From Burkholderiales bacterium (GTDB taxonomy: Bacteria; Pseudomonadota; Gammaproteobacteria; Burkholderiales; JAEUOS01): a DNA stretch of 64,000 nucleotides. Every line of letters starts with the position of its first letter. Position 1 is the stretch's first letter. This document shows, piece after piece, positions 1 to 8,785 of the stretch. The position numbers and the translations under genes were made by a program. Below the pieces are notes generated by a model, which was given only the letters and a program-made list of their open reading frames with translations, had not been told where the DNA came from and ran no database searches. The DNA lies in assembly GCA_016790695.1 (NCBI GenBank), contig JAEUOS010000145.1:1-64000 (forward strand), read 5' to 3'.

Positions 1-509
1 CTGCGCGCGGTCGGCGGCGCCGCCAGCGCGGCCGGGCGCGGATCGAACGCGGCGGCGAACGCGGGCTCGCCCGCGGTGGTTGCGGCCTCGGGCAGGGCAG
101 GACCGGCAGCGGCGCCTGCGGCCAGCGTGGCGACGGCATCGCCGGCGACGCGCGGCGCGGCCGCGCGTGCGGCCTGCGGCAGGCCCAGGCCGGACACCGG
201 CCAGGCGGCGGCGCTCGGCACCTGGCCGGTCGCGCCGAACAGCAGTTGCGCGATCAGCGATTGCGCGGCCGGGTCGGTGGCCACCGGCGGTGCGGTCTCG
301 CCGGGCAGGGCGTCGGCCGTCGCGGCGGCCGCCTCTGCTGGCGTCGTGCCGGCACCGGCGTCGGCCGGGGCGGGCGTGGCCGGCGCCTGGGAATCGCGCA
401 GGATCCCGGCGAAGTTGTCGGCACCGGTGCCGGCCGCGGCGGCAGGCGCGGCGGGGGCGCCGGCAGGTCCGGGCGCGGCCGGCAGCATGGGGGTCAGGGC
501 GGGTTGCAT
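1..509 (-). CDS. fliK: Flagellar hook-length control protein FliK, N-terminal part (cut by window edge)
   Basis: FliK is the secreted ruler that measures the hook and triggers the FlhB export switch. Only the first 169 or so residues are present; the gene runs off the left edge. The start is the ATG at 509 on the minus strand (MQPALTPMLPAA). The visible part is rich in Ala and Pro and contains a short hydrophobic stretch (SLIAQLLFG) typical of FliK N-terminal regions. The diagnostic C-terminal Flg_hook domain lies outside the window. The gene follows fliJ in the same direction after 70 bases, the normal place for fliK in a fliFGHIJK operon. The call rests on position and composition more than on conserved residues. 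Confidence 0.75.
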   Translation of the reverse strand, partial: MQPALTPMLPAAPGPAGAPAAPAAAAGTGADNFAGILRDSQAPATPAPADAGAGTTPAEAAAATADALPGETAPPVATDPAAQSLIAQLLFGATGQVPSAAAWPVSGLGLPQAARAAAPRVAGDAVATLAAGAAAGPALPEAATTAGEPAFAAAFDPRPAALAAPPTAR

Positions 510-579
510 GGCATCGGATTCCGGTTGGTATGGGGAGGGCACGCGGGAGGCCCCTCGGGTCGGGAGGTCGCTCGGGAGC

Positions 580-1029
580 TCACTCGCCGAAGGCGAAGCG
601 CGCCGCGCCGGTCGCGCGCGCCGCGAACTCGTCCTGCTGCTTCTGCTCACGGCGCGCCGCGGCCTGGGCGGCGGCGGCGTCGCGTCGCGCGCCCAGCACG
701 TTGTAGGTGTTGAGGCTGTGCTGCTCGCTCTGCCATTGCGCGCGGGCGTTGACGATCTGGGCGTGCCAGAACTCGATCTCGCCTTCCTGCTGGCGCACCG
801 CCTCGTCGAGCTTGTCGAGGAAGGCGCGGAAGTTGCGCGTCTCGGCTGCGGGCGCGCCGCGCATGATCGCCGCGTCGAGGCGCGCGCGGTACTCGTCGCG
901 GTAGTTGACCAGGACGTCGCGCTTGTTCTTCGACTCGGCCAGGCGGGCGTTGAGCTGCCCGACCTTGATGGCGGCGGAGTCGGTCTTGTTCTGGGCGACC
1001 TGGATCAGGGTGGCGAAGGACTTGAGCAT
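580..1029 (-). CDS. fliJ: Flagellar export chaperone-escort protein FliJ
   Basis: FliJ (149 aa) is the coiled-coil stalk protein that sits in the FliI ATPase ring and helps couple it to the FlhA gate. The sequence starts MLKSFATLIQVAQNK and is charged and helical throughout, without membrane segments, as expected of a two-helix coiled coil. The usual FliJ length is about 145-150 aa. The start is the ATG at 1029, 32 bases after the fliI stop, with GGAGAG in a good Shine-Dalgarno position. It lies between fliI and fliK in the fliFGHIJK operon. Confidence 0.92.
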   Translation of the reverse strand: MLKSFATLIQVAQNKTDSAAIKVGQLNARLAESKNKRDVLVNYRDEYRARLDAAIMRGAPAAETRNFRAFLDKLDEAVRQQEGEIEFWHAQIVNARAQWQSEQHSLNTYNVLGARRDAAAAQAAARREQKQQDEFAARATGAARFAFGE

Positions 1030-1061
1030 GGGGCGCTCTCCGATGGGAAACGAGATGGGGT

Positions 1062-2474
1062 TCAGGCGGCGGGGTCGATCAGGCTGGCGAGGTGGCGCAG
1101 GCTCTGCTCGTAGCCGGCGTGCTCGCGCATGTCCTGCTGCAGGAAGGCCTCGATCTGCGGCCAGCGCGCGATCGCCTGGTCGAGAACCGGGTCGCTGCCG
1201 GCCGCGTAGGCGCCGACGTTGATGAGGTCGCGATTGCGCTGGTAGCGCGACACCAGCGTCTTGAAGTGTTTCGCGCGCCGCAGTTCCTCGGGCCGGGTGA
1301 CCGCGTGCATCACGCGGCTGATCGACTGCTCGACGTCGATCGCCGGATAGTGGCCGGAATCGGCCAGGCTGCGCGAGAGCACGATGTGGCCGTCGAGGAT
1401 GGCGCGCGCGGCGTCGGCGATCGGATCCTGCTGGTCGTCGCCCTCGGTGAGCACGGTGTAGAAGGCGGTGATCGAGCCGGCGCCGCCGCCGGCGCGGGCG
1501 GAGCCGTTGCCGGCGCGCTCGACGAGCTGCGGCAGCTTGGCGAACACCGACGGCGGATAGCCCTTGGTGGCCGGCGGCTCGCCGATCGCGAGCGCGATCT
1601 CGCGCTGCGCCATCGCGTAGCGCGTCAGCGAGTCCATGATCAGGAGCACATGCTTGCCGCGGTTGCGGAAATGCTCGGCCACCGTGGTGGCGTAGGCCGC
1701 GCCCTGCATGCGCAGGAGCGGCGGCACGTCGGCGGGGGCGGCGATCACCACGGCGCGCTGCAGGCCGTCGGCGCCGAGCGAGTCCTCGATGAACTCCTTG
1801 ACCTCGCGGCCGCGCTCGCCGATCAGGCCGACCACCGTGACGTCGGCGTTGGTGTAGCGCGCCATCATGCCGAGCAGCACGCTCTTGCCGACGCCGGAGC
1901 CCGCGAACAGGCCCATGCGCTGGCCGCGGCCGACGGTGGTGAGGGCGTTGATCGCGCGCACGCCGGTGTCGAGCGGCACGCTGACCGGAACGCGGTCGAT
2001 CGGGTTCAGCGGCCGGCTCGACAGCGGCGCCTTGGCCGCCGTCTCGACCGGTCCGAGCGCGTCGAGCGGGCGGCCCTGCGCGTCGAGGACGCGCCCGAGC
2101 AGGCCGTCGCCGACCGGCAGATGCTTGGTGCGGTCCTCGGCGCGCCGCCACGGATGGTTGGCGCGCCCGGGCACCGGTCGCGCGTGCGGCGAGTCGGCCG
2201 GCGTGACGGTGGCGCCGGGCATCAGCCCGAAGACGTCCGAGGTCGGCATCAGGAACAGCTTGTTGCCGGCAAAGCCGACGACTTCGGCTTCCACCGGGCT
2301 CGCGCCCTCTTGACTGACCAGGCAGGTGCTGCCGACCGGCAGGCGCAGGCCGACCGCCTCCATCACCAGTCCGGCCACGCGCGTCAGGCGCCCCTCGGCG
2401 CGCACCATCGGCGCGGCCACGAGATGGTCGCGGCACTGCGAGAGGAAGTTCGGCCAGAGGTTGGCGGCAGGCAT
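1062..2474 (-). CDS. fliI: Flagellum-specific ATP synthase FliI
   Basis: FliI (470 aa) is the hexameric ATPase of the flagellar type III export apparatus, at the cytoplasmic face of the basal body. The sequence contains a P-loop (GSGVGKS) within the [17 protein letters not shown] segment, a Walker B region ([11 protein letters not shown]) and the RecA-like core shared with F1 beta subunits. The N-terminal region matches the FliI/YscN beta-barrel domain. I chose the ATG at 2474, 13 bases beyond the fliH stop, because it gives a normal FliI N terminus; the longer open frame upstream only shadows fliH. Confidence 0.96.
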   Translation of the reverse strand: MPAANLWPNFLSQCRDHLVAAPMVRAEGRLTRVAGLVMEAVGLRLPVGSTCLVSQEGASPVEAEVVGFAGNKLFLMPTSDVFGLMPGATVTPADSPHARPVPGRANHPWRRAEDRTKHLPVGDGLLGRVLDAQGRPLDALGPVETAAKAPLSSRPLNPIDRVPVSVPLDTGVRAINALTTVGRGQRMGLFAGSGVGKSVLLGMMARYTNADVTVVGLIGERGREVKEFIEDSLGADGLQRAVVIAAPADVPPLLRMQGAAYATTVAEHFRNRGKHVLLIMDSLTRYAMAQREIALAIGEPPATKGYPPSVFAKLPQLVERAGNGSARAGGGAGSITAFYTVLTEGDDQQDPIADAARAILDGHIVLSRSLADSGHYPAIDVEQSISRVMHAVTRPEELRRAKHFKTLVSRYQRNRDLINVGAYAAGSDPVLDQAIARWPQIEAFLQQDMREHAGYEQSLRHLASLIDPAA

Positions 2475-2487
2475 GGCGGCGTCCGGC

Positions 2488-3132
2488 TCAGGCAGCGTCG
2501 GTGTCCGCGTCGGGGGGCGCGACCGCCAGCGCGGCGGCGGCGCGGCGCCAGCGCGCGGCCAGCGTGGCATCGACCACGCCGTCGGCGGTCTCGACGCGGC
2601 AGCCGCCCGGCTCGATGCGCGCATCCTCGACGAAGCGCCAGTGGCGCCCGGCGAGTTCCTCGCCGAGATGGCGGCGCACGAAGTCGACGTCGCCGGGGTT
2701 GAGCAGCAGTTGCGGATGGGCGCCGCTGCCGGCCAGGTCGATCGCCTCGCGCACCGCCGGCAGCATGGCGGCGGGATTCGCGGCCAGTTCCGCGCGCAGC
2801 AGGTGCTGGGCGATGTCGGCCGCGAGCGCGAGCAGCGCCTGCGCCGTGTCGTCCTGCAGGCTGACGCGCGCGGCGTCGAGCGCGGCGGCGACGGTGCGCA
2901 GGTGCGCCGCCTCGGCCTCGACGGCATCGCGCGCGTCGGCGCGGCCGGAGGCGAATCCGGCGCCATAGCCCTCGGCGCGCGCCGCCTCGAGCACGCGCGC
3001 GCGCTCCTCCGCGGTCACGGTCGGCACCTGCGGCACCGGCGGCGGGTCGGCATCCATCGAGAGCGTGGCGAACTGCCAGCGCTGGAAGCCGCCGTCGGCA
3101 CCCGCCGCGGCGCGCTTAGACGAAGCCGTCAT
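2488..3132 (-). CDS. fliH: Flagellar assembly protein FliH
   Basis: FliH (214 aa) is the elastic stator-like partner that binds FliI and links it to the C ring. It has a central alanine-rich helical region (about residues 40-110) and a C-terminal FliH/YscL domain with segments such as [14 protein letters not shown]. The start is ATG 3132, preceded by GGGAGG; a GTG directly before it (3135) is equally possible. Either start overlaps the end of fliG by up to 20 bases, which suggests translational coupling. It is the fourth gene of the fliFGHIJK operon. Confidence 0.92.
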   Translation of the reverse strand: MTASSKRAAAGADGGFQRWQFATLSMDADPPPVPQVPTVTAEERARVLEAARAEGYGAGFASGRADARDAVEAEAAHLRTVAAALDAARVSLQDDTAQALLALAADIAQHLLRAELAANPAAMLPAVREAIDLAGSGAHPQLLLNPGDVDFVRRHLGEELAGRHWRFVEDARIEPGGCRVETADGVVDATLAARWRRAAAALAVAPPDADTDAA

Positions 3133-4111
3133 CACCCGATCCTCCCAGCACGATCTGTCCCTCGTCGGCGAGGCGCCGCACGATCTTCAGGATTTCCTTC
3201 TGCTCGGCCTCCACCTCCGAGACGCGCACCGGGCCGCGCGACTCGAGGTCTTCCCTGAGCATCTCGGCCGCGCGCGACGACATGTTGCGCAGGATCTTGT
3301 CGCGCAGGTCGGGCGGCGCCCCCTTGAGCGCGAGCACCAGGGAGTCGGACTGGACTTCCTTGAGCAGCGCCTGGATGCCGCGGTCGTCGACATCCATCAG
3401 GTTCTCGAAGACGAACATCTCGTCCATGATTCCCTGGGCGATGGTCTCGTCGACGGCGCGGACGGCATCCAGGATCACGGTCTCGGACGCGCTGCCGACG
3501 TAGTTGAGGATGTCGGCGGCGGTGCGCACGCCGCCGAGCGGCGCGTTGCGCATCTGGTCGCCGCCGAGCAGCATCGCCGACATGGTTTCGTTGAGCTCGC
3601 GCAGCGCGTTCGGGTGGATCGAGTCGAGCGTCGCGATGCGCGTGATGACATCGCCGCGCGCGCGCTCGGGAAACAGGTTGAGGATCGCGGCGGCCTGCTC
3701 GCGCTCGAGGTGGACCAGGATCGAGGCCTGGATCTGCGGATGCTCGTTCTTGATCAGCTCGGCGACCGACGCCGCGTCCATCCACTTGAGGCTCTCGATG
3801 CCCTTGGTGTCCTCGGGCCGGAGGATGCGGTCGAGCACGAAGCGCGCCTTGTCCTCGCCGAGCGCGCGCGTCAGCACGCTGCGCACGTAGGCGTCCGAAT
3901 CGAGCCCGATCGCGCTCTGCACGCTGGCCGCCTCGTTGAACTTGTCGATCACCTCGACGATGCGCTCGCGCGGCACGTTCTTGAGCGCCGCCATCGCGGC
4001 GCCCACCTTCTGCGCCTCCTTGGGATTGAGGAGCTTGAACACCTCGGCAGCCTCCTCCTCGCCGAGCGACATCAGGAGGATCGCGCCCTCGTCGACGCCG
4101 GGATCACTCAT
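3116..4111 (-). CDS. fliG: Flagellar motor switch protein FliG
   Basis: FliG (331 aa) forms the rotor ring that binds FliF on one side and FliM on the other, and contacts MotA to generate torque. The length matches E. coli FliG (331 aa). The EHPQ motif for FliM contact is present (KNEHPQIQASIL, about residues 125-136). The C-terminal torque helix carries the expected charged residues (LRDKILRNMSSRAAEMLREDL). The ATG at 4111 overlaps the end of fliF by 8 bases. Confidence 0.97.
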   Translation of the reverse strand: MSDPGVDEGAILLMSLGEEEAAEVFKLLNPKEAQKVGAAMAALKNVPRERIVEVIDKFNEAASVQSAIGLDSDAYVRSVLTRALGEDKARFVLDRILRPEDTKGIESLKWMDAASVAELIKNEHPQIQASILVHLEREQAAAILNLFPERARGDVITRIATLDSIHPNALRELNETMSAMLLGGDQMRNAPLGGVRTAADILNYVGSASETVILDAVRAVDETIAQGIMDEMFVFENLMDVDDRGIQALLKEVQSDSLVLALKGAPPDLRDKILRNMSSRAAEMLREDLESRGPVRVSEVEAEQKEILKIVRRLADEGQIVLGGSGDDGFV

Positions 4112-5741
4112 TGCCGTTGACCCAGTTGCGCACGACGGCGGCGACCATCTTCGGATCCTGGCGCGCGAGCTCGCGGATCTGCGTCAGCGACTTCTGCGAC
4201 GCGACTTCCTCCACCGTCGGTTCGGCCGGCTCGGCGTCCGCGGCGGGCGGCGGCGGCGGCGGCGGCGGGCGGTGCTCGAGCGCGTGCCGCACCAGCGGCC
4301 GCACCAGGCCGAACAGGACGTAGAGCAGCAGGGCTGCCAGCAGGCCGTGCTTGCCGATCTCCTTGGCCATCGCCAGGGTGTCGGGCTGCTTCCACAGCGG
4401 CACCTCGGGCAGCACCTCGACTTCGGGCGGCGTGAACGGCGCATTGACGACGTTGACCGAATCCCCGCGCTCCTTGGCGAAACCGATCGCCTCGCGCACC
4501 AGGCCCTCGATGCGGCCGATCTCCTCCGCGCTCAGCGGCACCATGGCGGGCGGGGCCCCGGGCCGGGCGCCCGGTGCCTTCCGGTGGTTGACCACGATGG
4601 CCGCGGTGATGCGCTTGACCGTGCCGGCCGCACTGCGGACATGGCGCACGGTCTTGTCGACCTCGTAGTTGGTCACCGCCTCGCGGCGGCTGTTCGAGGC
4701 CGCCGGGCCGCCCGCGCCGCCGGCGGCGGCCGGTGCGCCGGCGATCGGCGCGCTGGCCGGGCCCGGTGGCTGATTGGTGAGCGCGCCGGGAACGCCGCCC
4801 GCGCCGGGGCCGCCGTTGACCGACTCGCTCACCTGCGAGCTGCGCACCACCGACTCGTCCTTGCTCTGGTTCGGCTTGAAGTTCTCCGAGGTCGATTCGG
4901 TCTGGCTGAAGTCGATGTCGGCCGCGACCTGTGCGCGCACGTTGTTCTCGCCGTAGAGCGGCGCGAGGATGTCGATGATCTGCTTGATGTACTTCTGCTC
5001 GATCTGCGCCACGTGCGACATCTGCTCGGGGTCGAGCCGGCCGCCCGCGCCCGCGTTGGCCTGCGGCGAGAGCAGGCTGCCCTTCTGGTCGACCACCGCG
5101 ACGTTGCGCGCGGTCAGGTTGGGCACCGACGAGGCGACCAGATGCATGATGCCGGCGATCTGCGCGCGCTCGAGGGTGCGGCCGGGGTAGAGGGAGACCA
5201 CCACCGAGGCCGTGGGCTGCTGCTGCTCGCGCAGGAAGACCGAGGGTTTCGGGATCGCCAGGTGCACGCGCGCCGACTGGACCGCGGCCAGCGACTGGAT
5301 CGTGCGTGTCAGCTCGCCTTCCATGGCGCGCTGGAAGTTGACCTGCTCCTGGAACTGGGTGGCGCCGAACTTCTGGTTGTCGACGATCTCGAAGCCGGGA
5401 TTGCCGCTCTTCGGCAGCCCGGCCGACGCGAGCTTGAGCCGCGTCTCGAGCACCTGCGACGCCGGGACCAGGATCGCGCCGCCCTCGGCCAGCCGGTAGG
5501 GGACGCCCTGCTGGTTGAGCGCGGCGATCACCGCGCCGCCATCCTTGCCGTCGAGGCCGGCGAACAGCACCTTGAAGTCGGGCGCCTGCGACCACATCCA
5601 GGCCGCAGCGAGGACGGCGACCGCCGCGGCGGTGGCGACCATGCCGGCGATCTTGCTGCGCGTCGGCAAGGCGCGAAAGCCGGCGATCAGGTCGCTGCCG
5701 GTCGCGGCGGGGCGAGGAAGGGCGAGTGCGTTGTCAGCCAT
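4104..5741 (-). CDS. fliF: Flagellar M-ring protein FliF
   Basis: FliF (545 aa) forms the MS ring in the inner membrane, the first structure built. There is an N-terminal membrane segment at about residues 34-50, YscJ-like ring-building domains (about 55-230 and 240-400), a second membrane segment at about 460-480, and a C-terminal FliG-binding tail ending DPKMVAAVVRNWVNG. Between the second membrane segment and the tail is a run of eight prolines encoded by a GGC repeat. This is the first gene of the leftward fliFGHIJK operon. Confidence 0.97.
   Translation of the reverse strand: MADNALALPRPAATGSDLIAGFRALPTRSKIAGMVATAAAVAVLAAAWMWSQAPDFKVLFAGLDGKDGGAVIAALNQQGVPYRLAEGGAILVPASQVLETRLKLASAGLPKSGNPGFEIVDNQKFGATQFQEQVNFQRAMEGELTRTIQSLAAVQSARVHLAIPKPSVFLREQQQPTASVVVSLYPGRTLERAQIAGIMHLVASSVPNLTARNVAVVDQKGSLLSPQANAGAGGRLDPEQMSHVAQIEQKYIKQIIDILAPLYGENNVRAQVAADIDFSQTESTSENFKPNQSKDESVVRSSQVSESVNGGPGAGGVPGALTNQPPGPASAPIAGAPAAAGGAGGPAASNSRREAVTNYEVDKTVRHVRSAAGTVKRITAAIVVNHRKAPGARPGAPPAMVPLSAEEIGRIEGLVREAIGFAKERGDSVNVVNAPFTPPEVEVLPEVPLWKQPDTLAMAKEIGKHGLLAALLLYVLFGLVRPLVRHALEHRPPPPPPPPAADAEPAEPTVEEVASQKSLTQIRELARQDPKMVAAVVRNWVNGNE
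4246..4268. repeat. GGC trinucleotide run inside fliF
   Basis: About seven GGC/GCC units in a row encode the eight-proline stretch of FliF just after its second membrane segment. Slippage here would change the length of the proline run without shifting the frame. It may simply reflect a proline linker in a GC-rich genome. Confidence 0.6.
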
Positions 5742-5942
5742 GAGGCATGCAGGCGGGAATGGACTGTCGGAAGAGGCCTTCGGATGACAGTCGATTATGC
5801 GAATCGGTGATGCGGGCCAAGACGCGAGGAGGGCGGGTTTTGATCGGCAATTCGGGCCAGGCGCCGGGGCCGGGTTCGCCTACCATGCGAGGCATCGGGA
5901 GCCGGGACGAGCCGGCCCGCACGCAGCCGCACGGGAGGAGCG
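5742..5942. promoter_or_regulatory. Divergent fliF / fliE control region
   Basis: These 201 bases separate the leftward fliF operon from rightward fliE and must hold both promoters. Reading left, a CATAAT hexamer (5794-5799) with an upstream TTGGCC could form a weak sigma-70 promoter for fliF, but the spacer is only 15. The same spot carries a short perfect inverted repeat (CGATT-N5-AATCG, 5792-5806). Weak promoters helped by FlhDC are expected for these genes, but I cannot identify an FlhDC box with confidence. I found no convincing sigma-54 or sigma-28 site. Confidence 0.35.
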
Positions 5943-6245
5943 ATGGAATCGATCAAGGCAATCGGCCAGGCGGTCGCGCCATCCGGCGTCGGCACCGCGA
6001 GGAACGCCGACACCGGCGCCGCCGGCGGGTTCGGCGACGCGCTGCGCCAGGCGCTCGAGAATCTCAACGCGGCCCAGCAGAGCGCGAACGCGCTCGGGCG
6101 GCGCTTCCAGGCCGGGGACACCGCGGTGAGTCTCGAGGAGACCATGATCGCGATGCAGACCGCGAGCATCTCGTTCCAGGCCACCGTCCAGGCGCGCAAC
6201 CGTCTGGTCTCCGCCTACCACGACATCATGGGCATGCAGGTCTGA
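5943..6245 (+). CDS. fliE: Flagellar hook-basal body complex protein FliE
   Basis: FliE (100 aa) is the adaptor between the MS ring and the rod. The C-terminal half carries the family signature (ETMIAMQTASISFQATVQAR, then LVSAYHDIMGMQV). The usual length is about 100-115 aa. GGGAGGAG lies just before the ATG at 5943. It diverges from the fliF operon and converges on ycgR with a gap of only 14 bases, so there is little space for a separate terminator. Confidence 0.96.
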   Translation: MESIKAIGQAVAPSGVGTARNADTGAAGGFGDALRQALENLNAAQQSANALGRRFQAGDTAVSLEETMIAMQTASISFQATVQARNRLVSAYHDIMGMQV

Positions 6246-6259
6246 TCGCGCGGCTTGTC

Positions 6260-6994
6260 CTAGGCGTCCCGGCGCCGCGCGCGCTGGGCGTCGATCGCGT
6301 AGCGCTGGATCAGATTGCCGACCGTTCCCGCCAGGTTGAGGAAGCGGCAGCCATAGGCGCGCGCGGCGCCGTCGCCGTCCGCCATGACGTTGCGCAACTC
6401 CATCGCCGTGATGACCACGCCGTGCCCCGGCAGGTCGATGCGGCAGTCGTGAAACACCTGTCCGGGCTCGAATGCGGGATGGCGCTCTCCCGAGAGCAGG
6501 CACACGCCGTCGACCGACAGGTCGCGCACCCGCAGGCGCAGCGCCGCGCCCCCGGCCAGCGGGACCTGGCAGGACAGCGGGGCCGAGGACGGCACGGGCA
6601 GGCGGTAGGCCTTGCGGCGCTGCAGGCGCACCAGGCTGTCCGGCAGGCGCAACCGGAACGCGGCAGCGCCTTCGTGGACGACCGGCGCGGCCGCCGCGGC
6701 GGCGAACTGGTGCTTGATCCGGTCGACGCGGGTCACGGCCACGAGGTGCCGCGACGCGGCAACCGCGCGATTGACGCCCGGATCCTGTGCCGCGTCGATG
6801 GTCAGCGCACCGGCGGCCGCGTCGATCGCCAGGAGGCTGGTCACGTAGTAGCCGCCGGGCCCGGCGTAGTGCAGCGTGACCAGCGCGCGGTGGCGCGCGA
6901 TCTCGCGCAGGGTCGCCACCAGCTGGTTGCGTTCGGTGATCCGGCAGTCGTCGTGCAGACCGTCCTCGGTCTCGGGCAGGTCGCTGCGGGTCAC
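6260..6994 (-). CDS. ycgR: Flagellar brake protein YcgR (PilZ domain c-di-GMP receptor)
   Basis: YcgR (244 aa) binds c-di-GMP and acts on the flagellar motor to slow swimming. It has an N-terminal YcgR domain (about residues 20-118) and a C-terminal PilZ domain. Both c-di-GMP motifs are intact: RRKAYR (residues 126-131, the RxxxR arginines) and DLSVDG (158-163, the D/NxSxxG motif). The start is GTG at 6994, which overlaps the stop of the preceding gene as GTGA, so the two are probably coupled. It ends the leftward filament operon and is the natural reader of c-di-GMP made by the GGDEF proteins to the right. Confidence 0.9.
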   Translation of the reverse strand: MTRSDLPETEDGLHDDCRITERNQLVATLREIARHRALVTLHYAGPGGYYVTSLLAIDAAAGALTIDAAQDPGVNRAVAASRHLVAVTRVDRIKHQFAAAAAAPVVHEGAAAFRLRLPDSLVRLQRRKAYRLPVPSSAPLSCQVPLAGGAALRLRVRDLSVDGVCLLSGERHPAFEPGQVFHDCRIDLPGHGVVITAMELRNVMADGDGAARAYGCRFLNLAGTVGNLIQRYAIDAQRARRRDA

Positions 6995-7287
6995 GGGCCG
7001 TTCCTGCCGGAGCCGCGTCCCTCGAGGCGGTAGATCCAGGCGAGCAGTTCGGCGATCGCCGTGTAGAGCAGCGGCGGGATCTCGCTGTCCAGATCGACCT
7101 GCATCAGCATGCCGACCAGTTCGCGCGACTCGTGCACATGCACGCCGGCTTCGTGGGCGCGGCGGATGATCTCCTCGGCGACCAGCCCGCCCCCCTTGGC
7201 AACCACCCGCGGCGCGGCGCGGCCCTCGTGATAGGCGAGCGCCACCGCGTGCGCGAGGTTCGCGGCGGGTTCAGGTTCCTGGCGCAT
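6991..7287 (-). CDS. Stand-alone FlhB C-terminal domain protein (FhlB-like)
   Basis: This 98-aa protein aligns with the cytoplasmic C-terminal domain of FlhB (segments APRVVAKG, EIPPLLYTAIAELLAWIYRL) but has none of FlhB's membrane helices. Homology begins directly after the position of the NPTH self-cleavage motif of FlhB, so the protein resembles the fragment FlhB makes by cutting itself. Small FlhB-like proteins are known in several flagellar systems; whether this one replaces or competes with the FlhB fragment is unknown. It overlaps the FliK-like gene upstream by 17 bases and ycgR downstream by 4. Confidence 0.85.
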   Translation of the reverse strand: MRQEPEPAANLAHAVALAYHEGRAAPRVVAKGGGLVAEEIIRRAHEAGVHVHESRELVGMLMQVDLDSEIPPLLYTAIAELLAWIYRLEGRGSGRNGP

Positions 7288-8365
7288 GGTCGATCGCGAC
7301 GGCGTTCAGGCTGAGGCCGGCCTGGCGCAGGCCGGCCTCCAGCGCGGACAGCGCGCCCGACAGGCGGTCGGCAGCGGGCGCGCCCGCTTCGATGGCGAGC
7401 GCGAGGCGGACACCGCGCAGCGCCAGCCGCGCGTCGATCCGACCCAGGTGCGGCAGATCGAGCGTGAGACGCGAGGTCCACGAGGGCTCCGCCGGCGCGG
7501 ACCCGGAGGCAGGGTCGCGCCCGGCGTCGTCGCGGATCTCGAGCACGGCGCGCTGTCCCGGCCAGGGCTCGATCGCGAAGGCGAGGCAGCGGTGCTCGAG
7601 GGCCTCGAGCTGCTCGCGGACGATCGGGCGCAGCGCCTCCGGCAGGACCGCGCCGGACCGCGCGGGCGTCGCGGCGCCGGCGGTGTCGTCGGGCGGCTGG
7701 GGTGCCGCCGCGCCGGTGTCCGCGGGCGGGCCCGCGACGCCCGGGACGCGGCCGGCCTGCGGTTCGCGCGCCAGCTGTTCGAGCGGGTAGCCGCCGCGGC
7801 TGTAGCGGGCGAGATGGGCCTCGTAGAACAGGCCGCTGTCCCGGATCATCGTCGCCAGCGCGAGGGCGAAGGCGGCGGGCGCGGTGGGAGGCGCCGCCAC
7901 CGGCCCGAGCAGGCGCGGCGGCTCCGCCGCGGTGTCCGACTGCGCGAGGGCGGCTGCAAGCGGCCCGATGACGACCTGCGGACGCGCGCCGGCGGGGGGC
8001 TGATCGCGCACGCCGGCGCCGGGCGTGGTCGCGGCGGGCGCCGGCGCCGTCAGCGCCGGCGCATGGCCGGCGGCGAAACGCAGCAGCACGTCGCTGCCGG
8101 GGGCGGGCAGGCGCGCGTGCACGGCGACCCGCTGCCCGCCGATGTCGACCAGGCCGTTGCCTTCGTCGAGCAGTTCGATCACCGTCGCGTGCACCGACCG
8201 GCCGGCGTACTGACGGACCTGCGCCGCGGTCTGCGGGCTGCCTTCCTTGCCGATGGCCACGGTCGCCGGGACCGCCTGCGCGGCACCGACCGAGAGCGCG
8301 CTCGCGGCCAGGGCGCGCAGGTCGGCCAGAACGGCAGCGCGCGCGACGACCGGCGCCGGAAGCAT
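7271..8365 (-). CDS. Second FliK-like protein (Flg_hook C-terminal domain)
   Basis: This 364-aa protein has a variable, Ala/Pro-rich N-terminal and middle part and a C-terminal region (about residues 280-360) that matches the Flg_hook domain of FliK: WTSRLTLDLPHLGRIDARLA, then a conserved GLSLNAVAIDHA segment. A separate fliK lies at the left edge of the window, so this is a second, diverged family member. It overlaps the FlhB-fragment gene by 17 bases. In the hook-length switch FliK acts on the FlhB C-terminal domain, so the pairing suggests a related export-switch role, but that is inference. Confidence 0.75.
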   Translation of the reverse strand: MLPAPVVARAAVLADLRALAASALSVGAAQAVPATVAIGKEGSPQTAAQVRQYAGRSVHATVIELLDEGNGLVDIGGQRVAVHARLPAPGSDVLLRFAAGHAPALTAPAPAATTPGAGVRDQPPAGARPQVVIGPLAAALAQSDTAAEPPRLLGPVAAPPTAPAAFALALATMIRDSGLFYEAHLARYSRGGYPLEQLAREPQAGRVPGVAGPPADTGAAAPQPPDDTAGAATPARSGAVLPEALRPIVREQLEALEHRCLAFAIEPWPGQRAVLEIRDDAGRDPASGSAPAEPSWTSRLTLDLPHLGRIDARLALRGVRLALAIEAGAPAADRLSGALSALEAGLRQAGLSLNAVAIDHAPGT

Positions 8366-8368
8366 GGC

Positions 8369-8698
8369 CTATCCGAAGTCCGCCCGGTAGGCGTCGCCGA
8401 CCCGGCGTTCGTAGCTGGCGCCGGCGATGAGCTGCTCGAGCCGCCTGAGCCAGGGGGTGGTCAGTTCACGGATCTCGGCATCGTGGGCGAGGATCTCGCG
8501 CAGCAGCCGCATCCGGTGCTGCTCGTCGCCGGCGTCGAGCGCCGCCGCGCTGCCGGCCTGGCGCTGCCGCAGGATGGCGACACGGGAGGCGCATTCCTTC
8601 TCGGCGCCGACGAGCGCATCCCAGTCGGCGGCGCGCGCGGCATCCACCATCTGCCGGCTGGCTTCGGCGATCGACTGATACAGGTCAATGGTCTTCAT
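8369..8698 (-). CDS. fliT: Flagellar export chaperone FliT
   Basis: FliT (109 aa) is the chaperone for the filament cap protein FliD; in enterobacteria it also inhibits FlhDC. The protein is small, acidic-basic and helical (MKTIDLYQSIAEASRQM, later RLLREILAHDAEIRELT), as in the FliT family. It lies directly downstream of fliS in the usual fliD-fliS-fliT order. FliT families are poorly conserved, so synteny carries much of the weight. Confidence 0.82.
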   Translation of the reverse strand: MKTIDLYQSIAEASRQMVDAARAADWDALVGAEKECASRVAILRQRQAGSAAALDAGDEQHRMRLLREILAHDAEIRELTTPWLRRLEQLIAGASYERRVGDAYRADFG

Positions 8699-8785
8699 GG
8701 CGTCTGGCGCGCGTTGCGAGTCCGCTTGGGGTCAGGGTGCGTGGGTTCAGGGCAGGACGGGCGGAAGGGTCAGGCGGATCGGTCG

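Noticed and set aside
5742..5942. Search for a sigma-54 promoter (GG-N10-GC type) before fliE and fliF
   Set aside because: No TGGCAC-N5-TTGC match was found, and the presence of flhDC makes sigma-54 control of these genes unlikely.
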